A model generated the notes under the pieces. It did no database searches. It was not told the DNA's origin and saw nothing but the letters and a program-made list of their open reading frames with translations. From NCBI GenBank assembly GCA_900168235.1, contig FUZG01000004.1, positions 310,001-374,000 on the forward strand: 64,000 nt of DNA, written 5' to 3'. Origin of the DNA: Lachnospiraceae bacterium (GTDB lineage Bacteria; Bacillota; Clostridia; Lachnospirales; Lachnospiraceae). Both the position numbers and the translations under genes were made by a program. Positions 16,663 to 26,090 of this stretch are shown here, one piece after another. Positions within the stretch are counted from its first letter, which is position 1; every line of letters begins with the position of its first letter.

Positions 16663-19600
16663 TTATTTATACTCATCGCTTGTAAGGTCTACATTTACCT
16701 GCGTTGATACGCCCTTTTCCTGCATCGTCACACCATAGAGACGATCGGATTTCATCATGGTACCACGTCTGTGTGTGATAACTATGAACTGCGTATGCTC
16801 GGTAAGCTTTGTAAGATAATTTGCGAATCTGTCTACATTTGCTTCATCAAGCGCAGCCTCGATCTCGTCAAGAAGACAGAAAGGTGACGGCTTAAGCGCC
16901 TGGATCGCAAAGAGCAGCGAAATCGCACTGAGCGCTTTCTCTCCGCCGGAGAGCTGCATCATGTTCTGAAGCTTCTTTCCCGGTGGCTGGGCGATGATCC
17001 TGATGTCTGTTTCCAGAAGGTTCTCCGGATCCACAAGCTCAAGCGTACCCTTACCGCCGCCAAAGAGTTCCTTAAATACTACATCGTATTCTTTCGCGAT
17101 CTCCGTAAACTTTTCCGCAAACTGCTTCTTCATGCTCTCATCAAGCTCAGCAATGATGTTATTCAGGTCTTCTTCTGCCTTTACGAGATCATTACGCTGT
17201 TCATTCATGAAGGAATAGCGGTCATCGAGGTTCTTGAACTCCTCAATGGCATTTACATTTACGTTGCCGAGGTTACGGATAGCGCTCTTAACAGATTCCG
17301 TCTCCCTCTTCATTTTTGAGAGATCGGTCATCTCAGGATTTTTCAGTTCTTCTGCGGCACTGCGTGTCAGCTGATACTCATCCCACATATAACCGGAGAG
17401 GTAATCCTGACGCGCTTCACTCTTTTCCTTCTGACCATTCAGACGCTCTATCTCGCGCTCGATACCGCTCTTCTTCTCAGCAAGCTTTTCTCTTGAGGAA
17501 ACGATCTCTTCACGGCTCTTTGAGAGCTCATCCTTTTTCTGGATAAGCTCCTGAAGCTCCTTATGACGGGCATCATTATTATCCCCGAAGGATTCGATCT
17601 TTGCCTCAAGCTCCTTTATCTCATTCTGCTTTGCCTCAACTTCTTTTGCATCTTCATCAAGATTTTTCTGATTCTGCTTAAGTTCAGACTTTGCACGGGT
17701 AAGAGAGTCCTCAAGACGTTTTACTTCCAGCTCTGCAAATCCCTGCTTCTGAAGGAGTGACGCATTACTGAGATCTGCTTCACTGAGCTTTTTCCTGAGG
17801 GCAGAAGCCTCACCTGTCTTCTTCTCATGAGCCACTGTCAGCTCTTCATTCTTAGCAACAAGAGCCTTTTCATTTTCCTCAGACTCTGTGAGCTGTCCTT
17901 CTATCTCTTCCTGACGCTCTTTAAGCTGACGGATATATTCAGCGATTTCCTCATTCTGACGGACAACACCACCGTTTCCTTCAGAAATCTCTTTCTTTTT
18001 ATCCTCAAGGTTCTTAAGGTTCAGCGCACAGGTATTACGACGGAGCTCTGCTTCCTTCTGCTTATTCTGGGTCTCTTCACGAAGCTTATTATTCTCGCGG
18101 ACTGAATCCTGCACGTCCTCCATCTTAGCAAGACACTCGTCGATCTGCTTCAGCGCATCCTTGATCTCTTTCTGGAAGTTCTCGATCTCACGGCTTCTTC
18201 CCAGGAGGCCGCCCTTATTCTTAAATGAACCACCGGAAATTGAACCACCGGGATTCAGTGCTTCTCCGGAAAGAGTAACGATACGGGTCTTATACTTAAA
18301 TTTTCTCGCGATGGCAAGAGCATTATCAACCGTATCTACTACAAGATAGTTTCCAAGAAGGCTGGATGCCACCTTTTCATACTGCTTGTCAAAAGTCACA
18401 AGAGTATCGGCGGCACCGATAGCACCCGGCATGTCAAGTGCCTCAGGATAGCCAAGCTCACGCTCCTGTATGGCATTTAAGGGCAGGAATGTGGCACGTC
18501 CCGCATGTTCATCCTTAAGATAACGGATCATCCTCTTTGCGGTTTCTTCATCCTTTGTAACGATGTTCTGAAGATTACCGCCGAGTGCTGTTTCGATGGC
18601 TGTTTCATACTTTGCATCTACGTGGATAAGGTCCGCAACGACACCGCAGAGTCCGCGTTCTTTGGACTTCTGCTCCATTGTCTTTTTAACGGCGTTTCCG
18701 TAACCTTCATAACGCTCCGCAAGGTTCTTTAAGGATTCCAGACGGGATTTCTTTTCGTGATAAGTGATCTCCAGCGAACGATGCTTTGAATCGATCTTTT
18801 CTCTCTCTTCACGAAGAACCCCTGCTTTTTCCTCTATCTTAGCCAGTTCTTCGTCATTTTTCCTGATCTCTTCATTTACTTCATCGAGAGCTGCTACACC
18901 CTTCTGGATGTCTTCCTCGATCTCAGCTTCATCAGACTTACTGCGAAGAAGCTGTGCAGAAAGCTCAGCCCTTTTCAGATTTGCCTGCTCAAGCCTTGTT
19001 CCATAGGTCGCTTTATCCTTGTTTATATCCGAACGGCGATTCAGGAGGTCGATCACTGTCCTTCTGTTTTCTTCGATCTGACTCTCAAGCTCAAATGCTT
19101 CTTTATCAAGTTTCGTCAGTTCGTCCCTGTCAGAATCAAGTCCCTTTGTACCTTCATCAACCTGCGCATCTATCTCTTTCTTTGATTCTCTGACTTTTTC
19201 CAGTTCTGCTGTACAGCGTTCCTGCTCTTTTTTCAGGTCCTCAATACGATTTATAAAATGCTCATCGCTGACTTTAAGGGTATTGATCTGTTCCTTAAGA
19301 ACGTTGATCTTTCCTTCTATCTGTCCCTTAAATAAAGTGGAGTCTGAGATCTCGTTTCTCTTTGCCTCGATCTCATGATCAAGCTCCTCAATCTCCGTTC
19401 CGCCCTTTTCGTATACGTGTCTGCTCTCTTCCAGACTGTCTGTGACTTCTTTCAGATCGTTCTGAGCGATGTTTCCTTTTTTCTCGATATCAGCCAGCAT
19501 TTCATCGAGTCTGTCTGTCTCGAGGAGGAACACATTGACATCAAGCTCTTTCAGCTCTTCCTTCTTTTTCAGGTAGACTCTCGCTGTATCTGCCTGCTTT

Positions 19601-20217
19601 GAAAGAGGCTCGATCTGCTTTTCAAGCTCAGACAGGATATCGTTTACACGGACAAGATTATTTTTCTCGTCTGCAAGCTTCTTCTGAGCGGCACTTTTTC
19701 TTCGTTTGAACTTTACGATACCTGCTGCTTCGTCAAAAAGTTCCCTTCGCTCATCCATTTTTCCAGAAAGGATCTTATCGATCTGACCCTGTCCGATGAT
19801 GGAATAGCCTTCCTGACCGATACCTGTATCATAAAAAAGCTCCTGAACATCACGAAGACGGCAGTTATTGCCGTTCATCAGATACTCACTCTCACCTGAT
19901 CTGTAGACACGACGCGCCACTGTGACCTCATCATATTCTACATTCAGCGCGTGATCTGAATTATCAAGTGTTATCGCTACATATGCGTATCCCATCGGTT
20001 TACGGGTCTCTGTACCCGAAAAGATGACATCCTGCATAGAAGCACCTCGGAGCTCTCTTGCGCTCTGCTCTCCAAGTACCCAGCGCACGGCGTCCGCAAC
20101 ATTACTTTTTCCCGATCCATTCGGTCCAACAATACCTGTTATTCCTCCCTTGAAGGAAAACTCGATCTTGTTCGCGAATGATTTAAACCCCTGAATTTCA
20201 ATACTCTTTAAGTACAC
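16663..20217 (-). CDS. smc: Chromosome segregation protein SMC
   Basis: An ATPase of the SMC-ScpAB condensin that organises and separates chromosomes. At 1184 residues it has the normal length (B. subtilis 1186). The N-terminal head has FKSFANK and Walker A GPNGSGKS at about 32-39. Two long coiled coils flank a hinge at about 500-660, with VVADLIHV and the ISGGSFKNKGG loop. The C-terminal head has signature LSGGEKAL from 1089 and Walker B CLLDEIEAALDE. It lies between rnc and ftsY in the canonical Firmicutes order. Confidence 0.98.
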   Translation of the reverse strand: MYLKSIEIQGFKSFANKIEFSFKGGITGIVGPNGSGKSNVADAVRWVLGEQSARELRGASMQDVIFSGTETRKPMGYAYVAITLDNSDHALNVEYDEVTVARRVYRSGESEYLMNGNNCRLRDVQELFYDTGIGQEGYSIIGQGQIDKILSGKMDERRELFDEAAGIVKFKRRKSAAQKKLADEKNNLVRVNDILSELEKQIEPLSKQADTARVYLKKKEELKELDVNVFLLETDRLDEMLADIEKKGNIAQNDLKEVTDSLEESRHVYEKGGTEIEELDHEIEAKRNEISDSTLFKGQIEGKINVLKEQINTLKVSDEHFINRIEDLKKEQERCTAELEKVRESKKEIDAQVDEGTKGLDSDRDELTKLDKEAFELESQIEENRRTVIDLLNRRSDINKDKATYGTRLEQANLKRAELSAQLLRSKSDEAEIEEDIQKGVAALDEVNEEIRKNDEELAKIEEKAGVLREEREKIDSKHRSLEITYHEKKSRLESLKNLAERYEGYGNAVKKTMEQKSKERGLCGVVADLIHVDAKYETAIETALGGNLQNIVTKDEETAKRMIRYLKDEHAGRATFLPLNAIQERELGYPEALDMPGAIGAADTLVTFDKQYEKVASSLLGNYLVVDTVDNALAIARKFKYKTRIVTLSGEALNPGGSISGGSFKNKGGLLGRSREIENFQKEIKDALKQIDECLAKMEDVQDSVRENNKLREETQNKQKEAELRRNTCALNLKNLEDKKKEISEGNGGVVRQNEEIAEYIRQLKERQEEIEGQLTESEENEKALVAKNEELTVAHEKKTGEASALRKKLSEADLSNASLLQKQGFAELEVKRLEDSLTRAKSELKQNQKNLDEDAKEVEAKQNEIKELEAKIESFGDNNDARHKELQELIQKKDELSKSREEIVSSREKLAEKKSGIEREIERLNGQKEKSEARQDYLSGYMWDEYQLTRSAAEELKNPEMTDLSKMKRETESVKSAIRNLGNVNVNAIEEFKNLDDRYSFMNEQRNDLVKAEEDLNNIIAELDESMKKQFAEKFTEIAKEYDVVFKELFGGGKGTLELVDPENLLETDIRIIAQPPGKKLQNMMQLSGGEKALSAISLLFAIQALKPSPFCLLDEIEAALDEANVDRFANYLTKLTEHTQFIVITHRRGTMMKSDRLYGVTMQEKGVSTQVNVDLTSDEYK

Positions 20218-20240
20218 TAGCTACCTCATCCCGTCCGCCT

Positions 20241-20939
20241 TTAATTGCCGGACACATTTTCTCCTTCTTTTATCAGAGCCTCATATGCTGCATGCTGCTC
20301 AGCACTCTTTTTAGAGCTTCCTGTTCCTTCCGCAACTCTTTCCCCATTGATGATAGCCGCAACGGTAAAGGACTTGCGATGGTCCGGACCGCTCTCATCA
20401 ATAAGCTCATATGACAGTGTTCCTGACCGCTTCTGTATAAGTATCTGCAGTCTGGACTTTGAGTCATGGAATAACTGCTTGTGCTCTATATCAGTGAGCA
20501 CATACTTCTTTATATGGGCTGCAGCAGGTTCCATACCGCCGTCGATATAAATTGCACCGATGATGGCTTCAAATATATCAGAAACGATGGAATCTCTGTA
20601 ACGGCTGCCCTGATTCTCCTCACCCTTACCGAGCAGGATAAAATCGCTCAGCGAAAATGCTCTTGCACAGAAAGCAAGTGTAGGCTCACAAACAAGCGAT
20701 GAACGGACCTTTGTCATTTCTCCTTCCGGCATTTCCGGATGATTCTTGTACAAAAAATCGCTCACTGTTACTTCCAACACCGCATCTCCCAGAAACTCAA
20801 GACGCTGGTAATCAGCGATACGGTTTATCTTCATTTCATTTGTATAGGAACTGTGCGCAAGGGCTGACCTTAATAATGAGCGGTCCTTGAATTTATATCC
20901 GATCCGTTCTTCCAGTCCCTCCGGATTAAAATTCTGCAT
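20241..20939 (-). CDS. rnc: Ribonuclease III
   Basis: A double-strand-specific endoribonuclease for rRNA and mRNA processing. The 232 residues carry an N-terminal RNase III domain with signature QRLEFLGDAVLE (E48 and D52 are metal ligands) and a second acidic cluster in VSDIFEAIIGAIYID. The C-terminal dsRNA-binding domain covers about 155-228 (KSRLQILIQKRSG, GSSKKSAEQHAAYEAL). The first position of the signature is Q45 where most family members have Glu. It precedes smc by 23 bases. Confidence 0.97.
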   Translation of the reverse strand: MQNFNPEGLEERIGYKFKDRSLLRSALAHSSYTNEMKINRIADYQRLEFLGDAVLEVTVSDFLYKNHPEMPEGEMTKVRSSLVCEPTLAFCARAFSLSDFILLGKGEENQGSRYRDSIVSDIFEAIIGAIYIDGGMEPAAAHIKKYVLTDIEHKQLFHDSKSRLQILIQKRSGTLSYELIDESGPDHRKSFTVAAIINGERVAEGTGSSKKSAEQHAAYEALIKEGENVSGN

Positions 20940-21005
20940 AAACAGTAATCCTTTCTATTTCTCCCTCTCAAAAAATCCATTTGACCTTTGGCATAAATCT
21001 AAATA

Positions 21006-21035
21006 GCCCCTTTTCTGTACCGGCAGAAAAGGGGC
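21006..21035 (-). terminator. Terminator after acpP
   Basis: Perfect 12-base arms (21006-21017 and 21024-21035) with a six-base loop, 18 bases past the acpP stop. On the minus strand only TATTT follows, so some read-through into rnc-smc-ftsY is likely. Confidence 0.75.
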
Positions 21036-21053
21036 GCAAAAGGTTCATAAGAT

Positions 21054-21293
21054 TTAGTTCTGAGATTCTGCAGCTTCCTTGATCTTCTGAACAGCGTCGC
21101 CTACTGTAACGATCTTTTCAACTTCTTCTGTTTCGATATTGATGTCAAATTCCTGCTCAATACCCATGATGATCTGGAAAACGTCAAGAGAATCCGCTCC
21201 AAGGTCATCTGCAAAAGTTGACTCCATAGTGATCTCGTCTTTATCTACATTAAGTACGTCTGCGATAATATTCTGTAACTTTTCAAATTCCAT
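21054..21293 (-). CDS. acpP: Acyl carrier protein
   Basis: The 79-residue acidic carrier of fatty-acid synthesis. The 4'-phosphopantetheine site is S35 in DDLGADSLDVFQII. It follows plsX by 29 bases and precedes rnc, as in B. subtilis. Confidence 0.98.
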   Translation of the reverse strand: MEFEKLQNIIADVLNVDKDEITMESTFADDLGADSLDVFQIIMGIEQEFDINIETEEVEKIVTVGDAVQKIKEAAESQN

Positions 21294-21322
21294 TTTTTAA
21301 TTCCTTTCAGATCTCTATAACA

Positions 21323-22333
21323 TCAATCTTTCAGTGTGATACGATCGCGTATCTTGTCGCTGATCTTTGCCTCTTTGAATGATGCACACTGAATGATAGA
21401 AGTTGTCACTTCTTTATGTGTTGCACTTCCGTGAGTCTTTACTACAAGACCTCTGAGACCGAGAAGCGGTGCTCCGCCATACTCTGATGCAACATATTTT
21501 TTCATTGTCTTCTTGAGAACCGGCTTTATGATAAGTCCGCCGATCTTTCCTCGAAATGATGACATGAGTCCGTTTTTCAGTTCGGAAAGAAGTACTTTTC
21601 CAACGCCCTCATACATCTTTAATGCCACATTTCCTGCAAATGCCTCACAAACGATGACATCAGCCGCTCCTGATGCGATCTCTCTCGCTTCGATGCTTCC
21701 GGTAAAGTTGATATCCGGACAGTTTTTAAGGAGCGGGAATGTTTCCTTTACAAGAGCATTTCCCTTATCTTCCTCGGCACCGATATTCAGGATCGCAACT
21801 CTGGGATTTTTCACGCCAAGTACATGCTCCATATAAATGGATCCCATCTTTGCAAACTGAACAAGGTGATTCGGTCTTGCGTCAACATTTGCTCCACAGT
21901 CTATAAGGAGTGATGCCCCTTTTGCAGTGGGGATCACCGGTGCGAGCGGAGCTCTTTCTACGCCCTTGATACGTCCTACGATAAACGTACCGCCAACAAG
22001 CACGGCTCCTGAGCTTCCCGCAGATACAAATGCATCACAGGATCCATTTTTTACCAGGTTAAGACCAACCACGATCGAAGAATCCTTCTTTTTCCTGATC
22101 GCCATAACCGGCGGCTCTGCTGTCTCAATGACTTCCGTAGCCGGAACCGCAACGATCCTGTCCTTAGGATAGGAGTACTTTGCAAGTTCTGTATCAAGCG
22201 CTTCCTGTGTACCTACGAGATAAACTATGATGTTATCTCTGAGATTTACCGCATCTACTGCACCTTTTACTATTTCTACCGGCGCATTGTCGCCGCCCAT
22301 GGCGTCAACCGCTACCTTTACAAATTCTGACAT
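21323..22333 (-). CDS. plsX: Phosphate acyltransferase PlsX
   Basis: It makes acyl-phosphate from acyl-ACP as the first step of phospholipid synthesis with PlsY. The start is set at ATG 22333, which has GGAGG five bases before it and gives a 336-residue protein beginning MSEFVKVAVDAMGGDNAP. An ATG seven codons upstream has no ribosome site. Conserved blocks include VAVDAMGGDNAP, SAGSSGAVLVGG, DCGANVDARP, EGNIEAR-type GSIEAREIASG and GGAPLLGLRG near the end. Confidence 0.96.
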   Translation of the reverse strand: MSEFVKVAVDAMGGDNAPVEIVKGAVDAVNLRDNIIVYLVGTQEALDTELAKYSYPKDRIVAVPATEVIETAEPPVMAIRKKKDSSIVVGLNLVKNGSCDAFVSAGSSGAVLVGGTFIVGRIKGVERAPLAPVIPTAKGASLLIDCGANVDARPNHLVQFAKMGSIYMEHVLGVKNPRVAILNIGAEEDKGNALVKETFPLLKNCPDINFTGSIEAREIASGAADVIVCEAFAGNVALKMYEGVGKVLLSELKNGLMSSFRGKIGGLIIKPVLKKTMKKYVASEYGGAPLLGLRGLVVKTHGSATHKEVTTSIIQCASFKEAKISDKIRDRITLKD

Positions 22334-22402
22334 AACCGCCTCCGGATGTGACATACTGCCTGATTAACTATACAAGACTGATATATAAAAATCAAGAGCT
22401 CG

Positions 22403-22432
22403 AAAAAACGCCACCGGTTTTACCGATGGCGT
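22403..22432 (-). terminator. Terminator after rpmF
   Basis: Eleven-base arms at 22408-22418 and 22422-22432 with a T6 run on the minus strand. It sits between rpmF and plsX, so plsX depends on read-through or on its own promoter in the 70 bp that follow. Confidence 0.88.
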
Positions 22433-22455
22433 CACAATTCATCTGAAGATAACAC

Positions 22456-22635
22456 TCAGTCCTGAGCGATGACTTCTTTCTTATTGTAAGTACCGCAGCT
22501 CTTGCATGCTCTGTGTGAAAGCATAAGCTCGCCGCACTTCGGGCACTTTACCAGGTTTACAGCCTTCATCTTCCAGTTAGCTCTTCTCTGGTCTCTGTGG
22601 CCTTTAGATGATTTATTCTTCGGGCAGATAGACAT
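22456..22635 (-). CDS. rpmF: Ribosomal protein L32
   Basis: A 59-residue 50S protein read directly from the sequence: it starts MSICPKNKSSKGHRDQRRAN and ends KKEVIAQD. It is of the zinc-binding type, with CPKCG at 31-35 and CKSCG at 44-48. An AGGAGG site precedes the ATG by eight bases. The usual upstream neighbour yceD (DUF177) is absent; the region upstream is a repeat-rich gap. Confidence 0.95.
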   Translation of the reverse strand: MSICPKNKSSKGHRDQRRANWKMKAVNLVKCPKCGELMLSHRACKSCGTYNKKEVIAQD

Positions 22636-22699
22636 CTTCTACACCTCCTTGATCCGATTTTTACGTTTTCGTAGTACTCGTGAAAACTCATACTGTTTG

Positions 22700-22728
22700 A
22701 TTATAATCATGCACCTTTTGAATGTCAA
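22700..22728 (-). promoter_or_regulatory. Consensus sigma-A promoter of rpmF
   Basis: A perfect TTGACA (22728-22723), a 17-bp spacer, and a perfect TATAAT (22705-22700) on the minus strand, about 65 bp before the rpmF start. It is the strongest promoter in the window by eye. Confidence 0.85.
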
Positions 22729-22767
22729 CATAAAATTTTGACAGATGCGAAATGATTTTTACATATC

Positions 22768-22914
22768 GTTACTGTTCACTCGCTTACAGCTCGCGACATT
22801 AACAGGTTTTGCCAATTAAATCGCCTTCGGCGATGAGCAGAACCTATATGGCTATTTATATTTGTTGGTCACAAACTCCGCAGCAAAGTGCTCCGTTTGC
22901 GTGTGAACTGTAAC
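22768..22914. repeat. MITE-like element with imperfect terminal inverted repeats
   Basis: A 147-bp stretch opens with GTTACTGTTCAC and closes with GTGAACTGTAAC, an inverted repeat matching at 11 of 12 positions and continuing more weakly inward to about 26 bases. The first 27 bases recur at 23212 with one mismatch. The inner part holds a small hairpin at TCGCCTTCGGCGA. No transposase is present. The motif AGTGCTCCG near the right end recurs at 37308 and 40984. Confidence 0.5.
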
Positions 22915-23096
22915 TACATATCCTCAGGCAGAAGGAAATAACGTGTACATCCACAGTTTGCTTTATACACTTTCTGCCATACTTTCCAGATATACTTACT
23001 GGAGATATATGAACGTCGGATTTTTGACGTATCCATAAGCGCTGACACTTCCATATACAGTTCTTTAGCGAAATCTGATTCGAATTTCATATCCAT
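22914..23096 (-). CDS. Doubtful 60-residue hypothetical protein
   Basis: An open frame of 60 codons starting MDMKFESDFAKELYMEV, rich in Lys and Tyr with a CGC motif near the end. The stop codon falls on the edge of the MITE-like repeat. The ribosome site is weak (AAGGA about 15 bases upstream). I recognise no family. It could be a small gene carried with the repeats or chance coding in a gap; codon usage does not clearly exclude it. Confidence 0.3.
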   Translation of the reverse strand: MDMKFESDFAKELYMEVSALMDTSKIRRSYISSKYIWKVWQKVYKANCGCTRYFLLPEDM

Positions 23097-23166
23097 AATA
23101 CTATCTCTGATCCTTATTTTTCACTCGTCTATGAACAGTGATATGTTAATCCATACATTGAGATAA

Positions 23167-23195
23167 TTCAACCTCTTTTTATATGGTACTATATA
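23167..23195 (+). promoter_or_regulatory. Candidate promoter of tmcAL
   Basis: TTCAAC (23167-23172), 17-bp spacer, TATATA (23190-23195). It would place the second repeat copy within a 5' leader of about 145 nt. The rest of the gap 22636-23346 holds the rpmF promoter, the repeats and the doubtful small ORF. Confidence 0.3.
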
Positions 23196-23211
23196 TCTTA
23201 AATATATATTT

Positions 23212-23248
23212 GTTACTGTTCACTCGCTTTCAGCTCGCTCACGTAACA
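23212..23248 (+). repeat. Second copy of the GTTACTGTTCAC repeat
   Basis: The first 27 bases match 22768-22794 at 26 positions. This copy is short and itself bounded by GTTAC and GTAAC, so it looks like a solo palindromic unit, in the REP/BIME style. Confidence 0.5.
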
Positions 23249-23346
23249 GATAGCACAGGCAACGTCAGCGTTCCGCCGCCTGTTTCGAGTATGTCAGGAG
23301 GCGTAGCAAAACAAAAAACAACATGCCAAAAGGAAGAACACTGTAT

Positions 23347-24630
23347 ATGAAGACTGCCGGGATAATCGCTGAATTTAATCCGTTTCATAAGGGGCACCTT
23401 TATCTCATCGAGAAAGCGCGTGAGAAGGGTGCTGACCGCATCATCGTTGTGATGAGCGGTGATTTTGTTCAGCGGGGGGAGCCTGCTGTCTGTGATATGC
23501 ATGTGCGTGCTGAGATGGCGCTTCGTTCCGGTGCTGACCTTGTACTGGAGCTTCCTGTGCGTTTCGCGGCGGCGAGTGCGGAAAAATTTGCCTTCGGCAG
23601 TGTTTCCATACTGGATTCACTCGGTGTGACGGACAGCCTGATCTTTGGAAGCGAATCGGGAAATATTGATAAGTTAGATGAGATCGCAGACCTGCTCTGC
23701 CGTGAGCCCGATGAATACCGTTCAGCGCTGAAAAATGCGCTCTCTCAGGGACTCTCTTTTCCTGCTGCCCGCGAAAAAGCCGTTGCATCCGCAATGAATT
23801 ATCCCGTTGAAGAACTGCACGAACTTATGAGCGGTTCAAACAATATACTTGCCCTGGAATATCTAAAAGCATTAAAGGCACTTGATTCAAAGATAACCCC
23901 CGAGACCGTGAGCCGTGTTGGGGAAGGATATCACGGAAACGCCAAAACATCGGATAAAAAAACACCCTTTATCTCAGCAGAAAGTATCAGGCGTAAATTA
24001 CTCCAAGATGCTGTTGCAAACGGTACGGACACCTGTGACTCTGTCCTTGAATACGTTCCCGGGTGCATCCATGAACTGATAACTGAAAGCGGATGCTTTG
24101 ACACTCCTGTAGGTCCATCCGACCTTTCGATGATATTGCAGTACCTCCTGCATACTCTGCCGGAGCAGGATATTTATGACTCTCTCGGTATATCAGGCGA
24201 TCTCGCAGACAGGATCATAAAGAATAAAAATAAATTTACAGACTTCACACAGTTCGCGCGTGATACAGCCACCAGAAGTATCCCTTATTCCGCTGTATGC
24301 CGTGCTCTTCTCTGCATAGTCCTCAGATTAAAAAAGGAGCCTGCGGACGAGAACAGCGTAAAGATAAGCGAAAGCACCTATTCCAGACCCGAATATGCCC
24401 GTATCCTTGGATTTAGAAAAGAATCCTCATCTATTTTAAGAGATATAAGCGACCACTCCTCTATACCGCTCATATCAAAAGCCTCTGACATCAAAAAATA
24501 TTTGTCAGGAAATGCGTACTCTCACTTTATGGAGGACATCCGCTCTGCCGAGATTTATGAAGGTATTCTTTCTAATAAAAAAGGAAGAGCCTTCCGCCCC
24601 GAATTATCACGGCAGATAATTCGGGTATGA
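23347..24630 (+). CDS. tmcAL: tRNA(Met) cytidine acetate ligase TmcAL (YlbM)
   Basis: A nucleotidyltransferase-fold enzyme that forms N4-acetylcytidine at the wobble base of elongator tRNA-Met from acetate and ATP. The start chosen at 23347 begins MKTAGIIAEFNPFHKGH, the family start, with an AGGAAG site about ten bases before; an ATG eight codons earlier has none. HxxH-type FHKGH lies at 13-17, MSGDFVQRGEPAVCD near 38, and ADLVLELP near 65. With 427 residues it has the usual length. The last codons form half of a bidirectional terminator. Confidence 0.92.
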   Translation: MKTAGIIAEFNPFHKGHLYLIEKAREKGADRIIVVMSGDFVQRGEPAVCDMHVRAEMALRSGADLVLELPVRFAAASAEKFAFGSVSILDSLGVTDSLIFGSESGNIDKLDEIADLLCREPDEYRSALKNALSQGLSFPAAREKAVASAMNYPVEELHELMSGSNNILALEYLKALKALDSKITPETVSRVGEGYHGNAKTSDKKTPFISAESIRRKLLQDAVANGTDTCDSVLEYVPGCIHELITESGCFDTPVGPSDLSMILQYLLHTLPEQDIYDSLGISGDLADRIIKNKNKFTDFTQFARDTATRSIPYSAVCRALLCIVLRLKKEPADENSVKISESTYSRPEYARILGFRKESSSILRDISDHSSIPLISKASDIKKYLSGNAYSHFMEDIRSAEIYEGILSNKKGRAFRPELSRQIIRV

Positions 24631-24639
24631 GCTCTTCCT
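24582..24639. terminator. Nested bidirectional terminator at the convergent tmcAL/UPF0210 ends
   Basis: Outer arms AGGAAGAGC (24582-24590) and GCTCTTCCT (24631-24639), and inner arms at 24599-24608 and 24614-24623, form a long interrupted stem. On the minus strand a T7 run follows directly. On the plus strand T-rich sequence follows after a 20-base gap. The left arms lie inside the tmcAL coding sequence. Confidence 0.8.
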
Positions 24640-24664
24640 GATTCATATATGTACGTTTTTTTGT

Positions 24665-26035
24665 TTAGTTCTTGAAGCTGTGGATTGGTGCAGGGATTCT
24701 TCCGCCGCGGTTCACGAAATTCTCACAACCGAACTGATTAATAGGCATTACAGGTGCATGTCCGAGAAGTCCGCCAAATTCAACGGTGTCTCCTACTTTC
24801 TTTCCGATAACAGGGATGATACGTACAGCCGTTGTCTTCTGGTTTACCATACCGAGTGCCATTTCATCAGCAATGAGACCGGAAATAGTAGTATTCGGTG
24901 TCTCACCCGGGATAGCGATCATATCAAGACCAACAGAACATACACAGGTCATTGCCTCAAGCTTTTCGAGAGTAAGCGCTCCTGCTTCAACTGCGTTAAT
25001 CATTCCCTGATCCTCGCTGACAGGAATAAATGCACCGGACAGACCGCCGACATAGCTTGATGCCATTACGCCGCCCTTCTTTACCTGATCGTTAAGAAGT
25101 GCGAGGGCTGCTGTAGTTCCGGGTGCACCCGCATACTCAACACCGATCTCCTCAAGGATATCTGCAACAGAATCGCCGATAGCCGGAGTAGGTGCAAGAG
25201 ACAGGTCAACGATACCAAACGGAACGCCAAGGCGCTTTGATGCCTCTCCTGCAACGAGCTGACCTACACGTGTAACCTTAAATGCTGTCTTCTTGATAGT
25301 CTCGCAGAGAACCTCAAAGTTCTCGCCGCGAACTTTTGAAAGCGCTGTCTTTACTACGCCCGGTCCGCTGACACCTACGTTAATGATGGTGTCTGCTTCT
25401 GTAACACCGTGGAAAGCGCCCGCCATGAACGGGTTGTCATCAGGAGCATTGCAGAGGATAACGAGCTTTGCACAGCCGAGAGAATCGGTATCCTTTGTCT
25501 TCTCTGCAGTTTCCTTTACGATATCGCCAAGGAGACGTACTGCATCCATATTGATACCTGTCTTTGTGGAACCCACAACTACGGAAGAGCAGATAAGATC
25601 AGTCTCTGCCATTGCCTGGGGAATGGACAGGATAAGATTTTTCTCGGCAGGTGTCATTCCCTTTGCAACAAGAGCTGTATAACCTCCGATAAAGTTTACG
25701 CCAACGATCTTTGCGATCTCATCAAGGTTCTTCGCGATAGATACGAAATCCTCAGGGGTCTTGCATGCTGCAGCACCCACAAGTCCTATAGGTGTGATGG
25801 ATATACGCTTATTTACGATAGGAATACCAAATTCCCTCTCGATGTCCTTACCTGTGGAGACCAGATCCTTTGCGACTCTCAAGATCTTTTCACGGATCTT
25901 CTCATTCAGACGGTCGAGGTCAGAATCTATACAATCAAGGAGACTGATGCCGAGAGTGATGGTACGGACATCAAGATTCTCCTTTTCGATCATGTCATTT
26001 GTTTCTTTTACTTCACTTAAGCTTAAATTGATCAT
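24665..26035 (-). CDS. UPF0210 (DUF711, PFL-family) protein
   Basis: A 456-residue protein of the UPF0210 family, fold-related to the glycyl-radical pyruvate formate-lyase barrel but lacking a radical site. Family blocks: [15 protein letters not shown] at the start, [13 protein letters not shown] near 133, [18 protein letters not shown] near 168, [11 protein letters not shown], and [22 protein letters not shown] near 376. Its biochemical role is unknown. It is almost always paired with the ACT-domain UPF0237 protein, as here, 55 bp downstream of it. Confidence 0.92.
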   Translation of the reverse strand: MINLSLSEVKETNDMIEKENLDVRTITLGISLLDCIDSDLDRLNEKIREKILRVAKDLVSTGKDIEREFGIPIVNKRISITPIGLVGAAACKTPEDFVSIAKNLDEIAKIVGVNFIGGYTALVAKGMTPAEKNLILSIPQAMAETDLICSSVVVGSTKTGINMDAVRLLGDIVKETAEKTKDTDSLGCAKLVILCNAPDDNPFMAGAFHGVTEADTIINVGVSGPGVVKTALSKVRGENFEVLCETIKKTAFKVTRVGQLVAGEASKRLGVPFGIVDLSLAPTPAIGDSVADILEEIGVEYAGAPGTTAALALLNDQVKKGGVMASSYVGGLSGAFIPVSEDQGMINAVEAGALTLEKLEAMTCVCSVGLDMIAIPGETPNTTISGLIADEMALGMVNQKTTAVRIIPVIGKKVGDTVEFGGLLGHAPVMPINQFGCENFVNRGGRIPAPIHSFKN

Positions 26036-26090
26036 TGCTTCCCTTTCCGGTAATCGCGTTATTTACGGTAATTTCTGGTATCACGGATCC

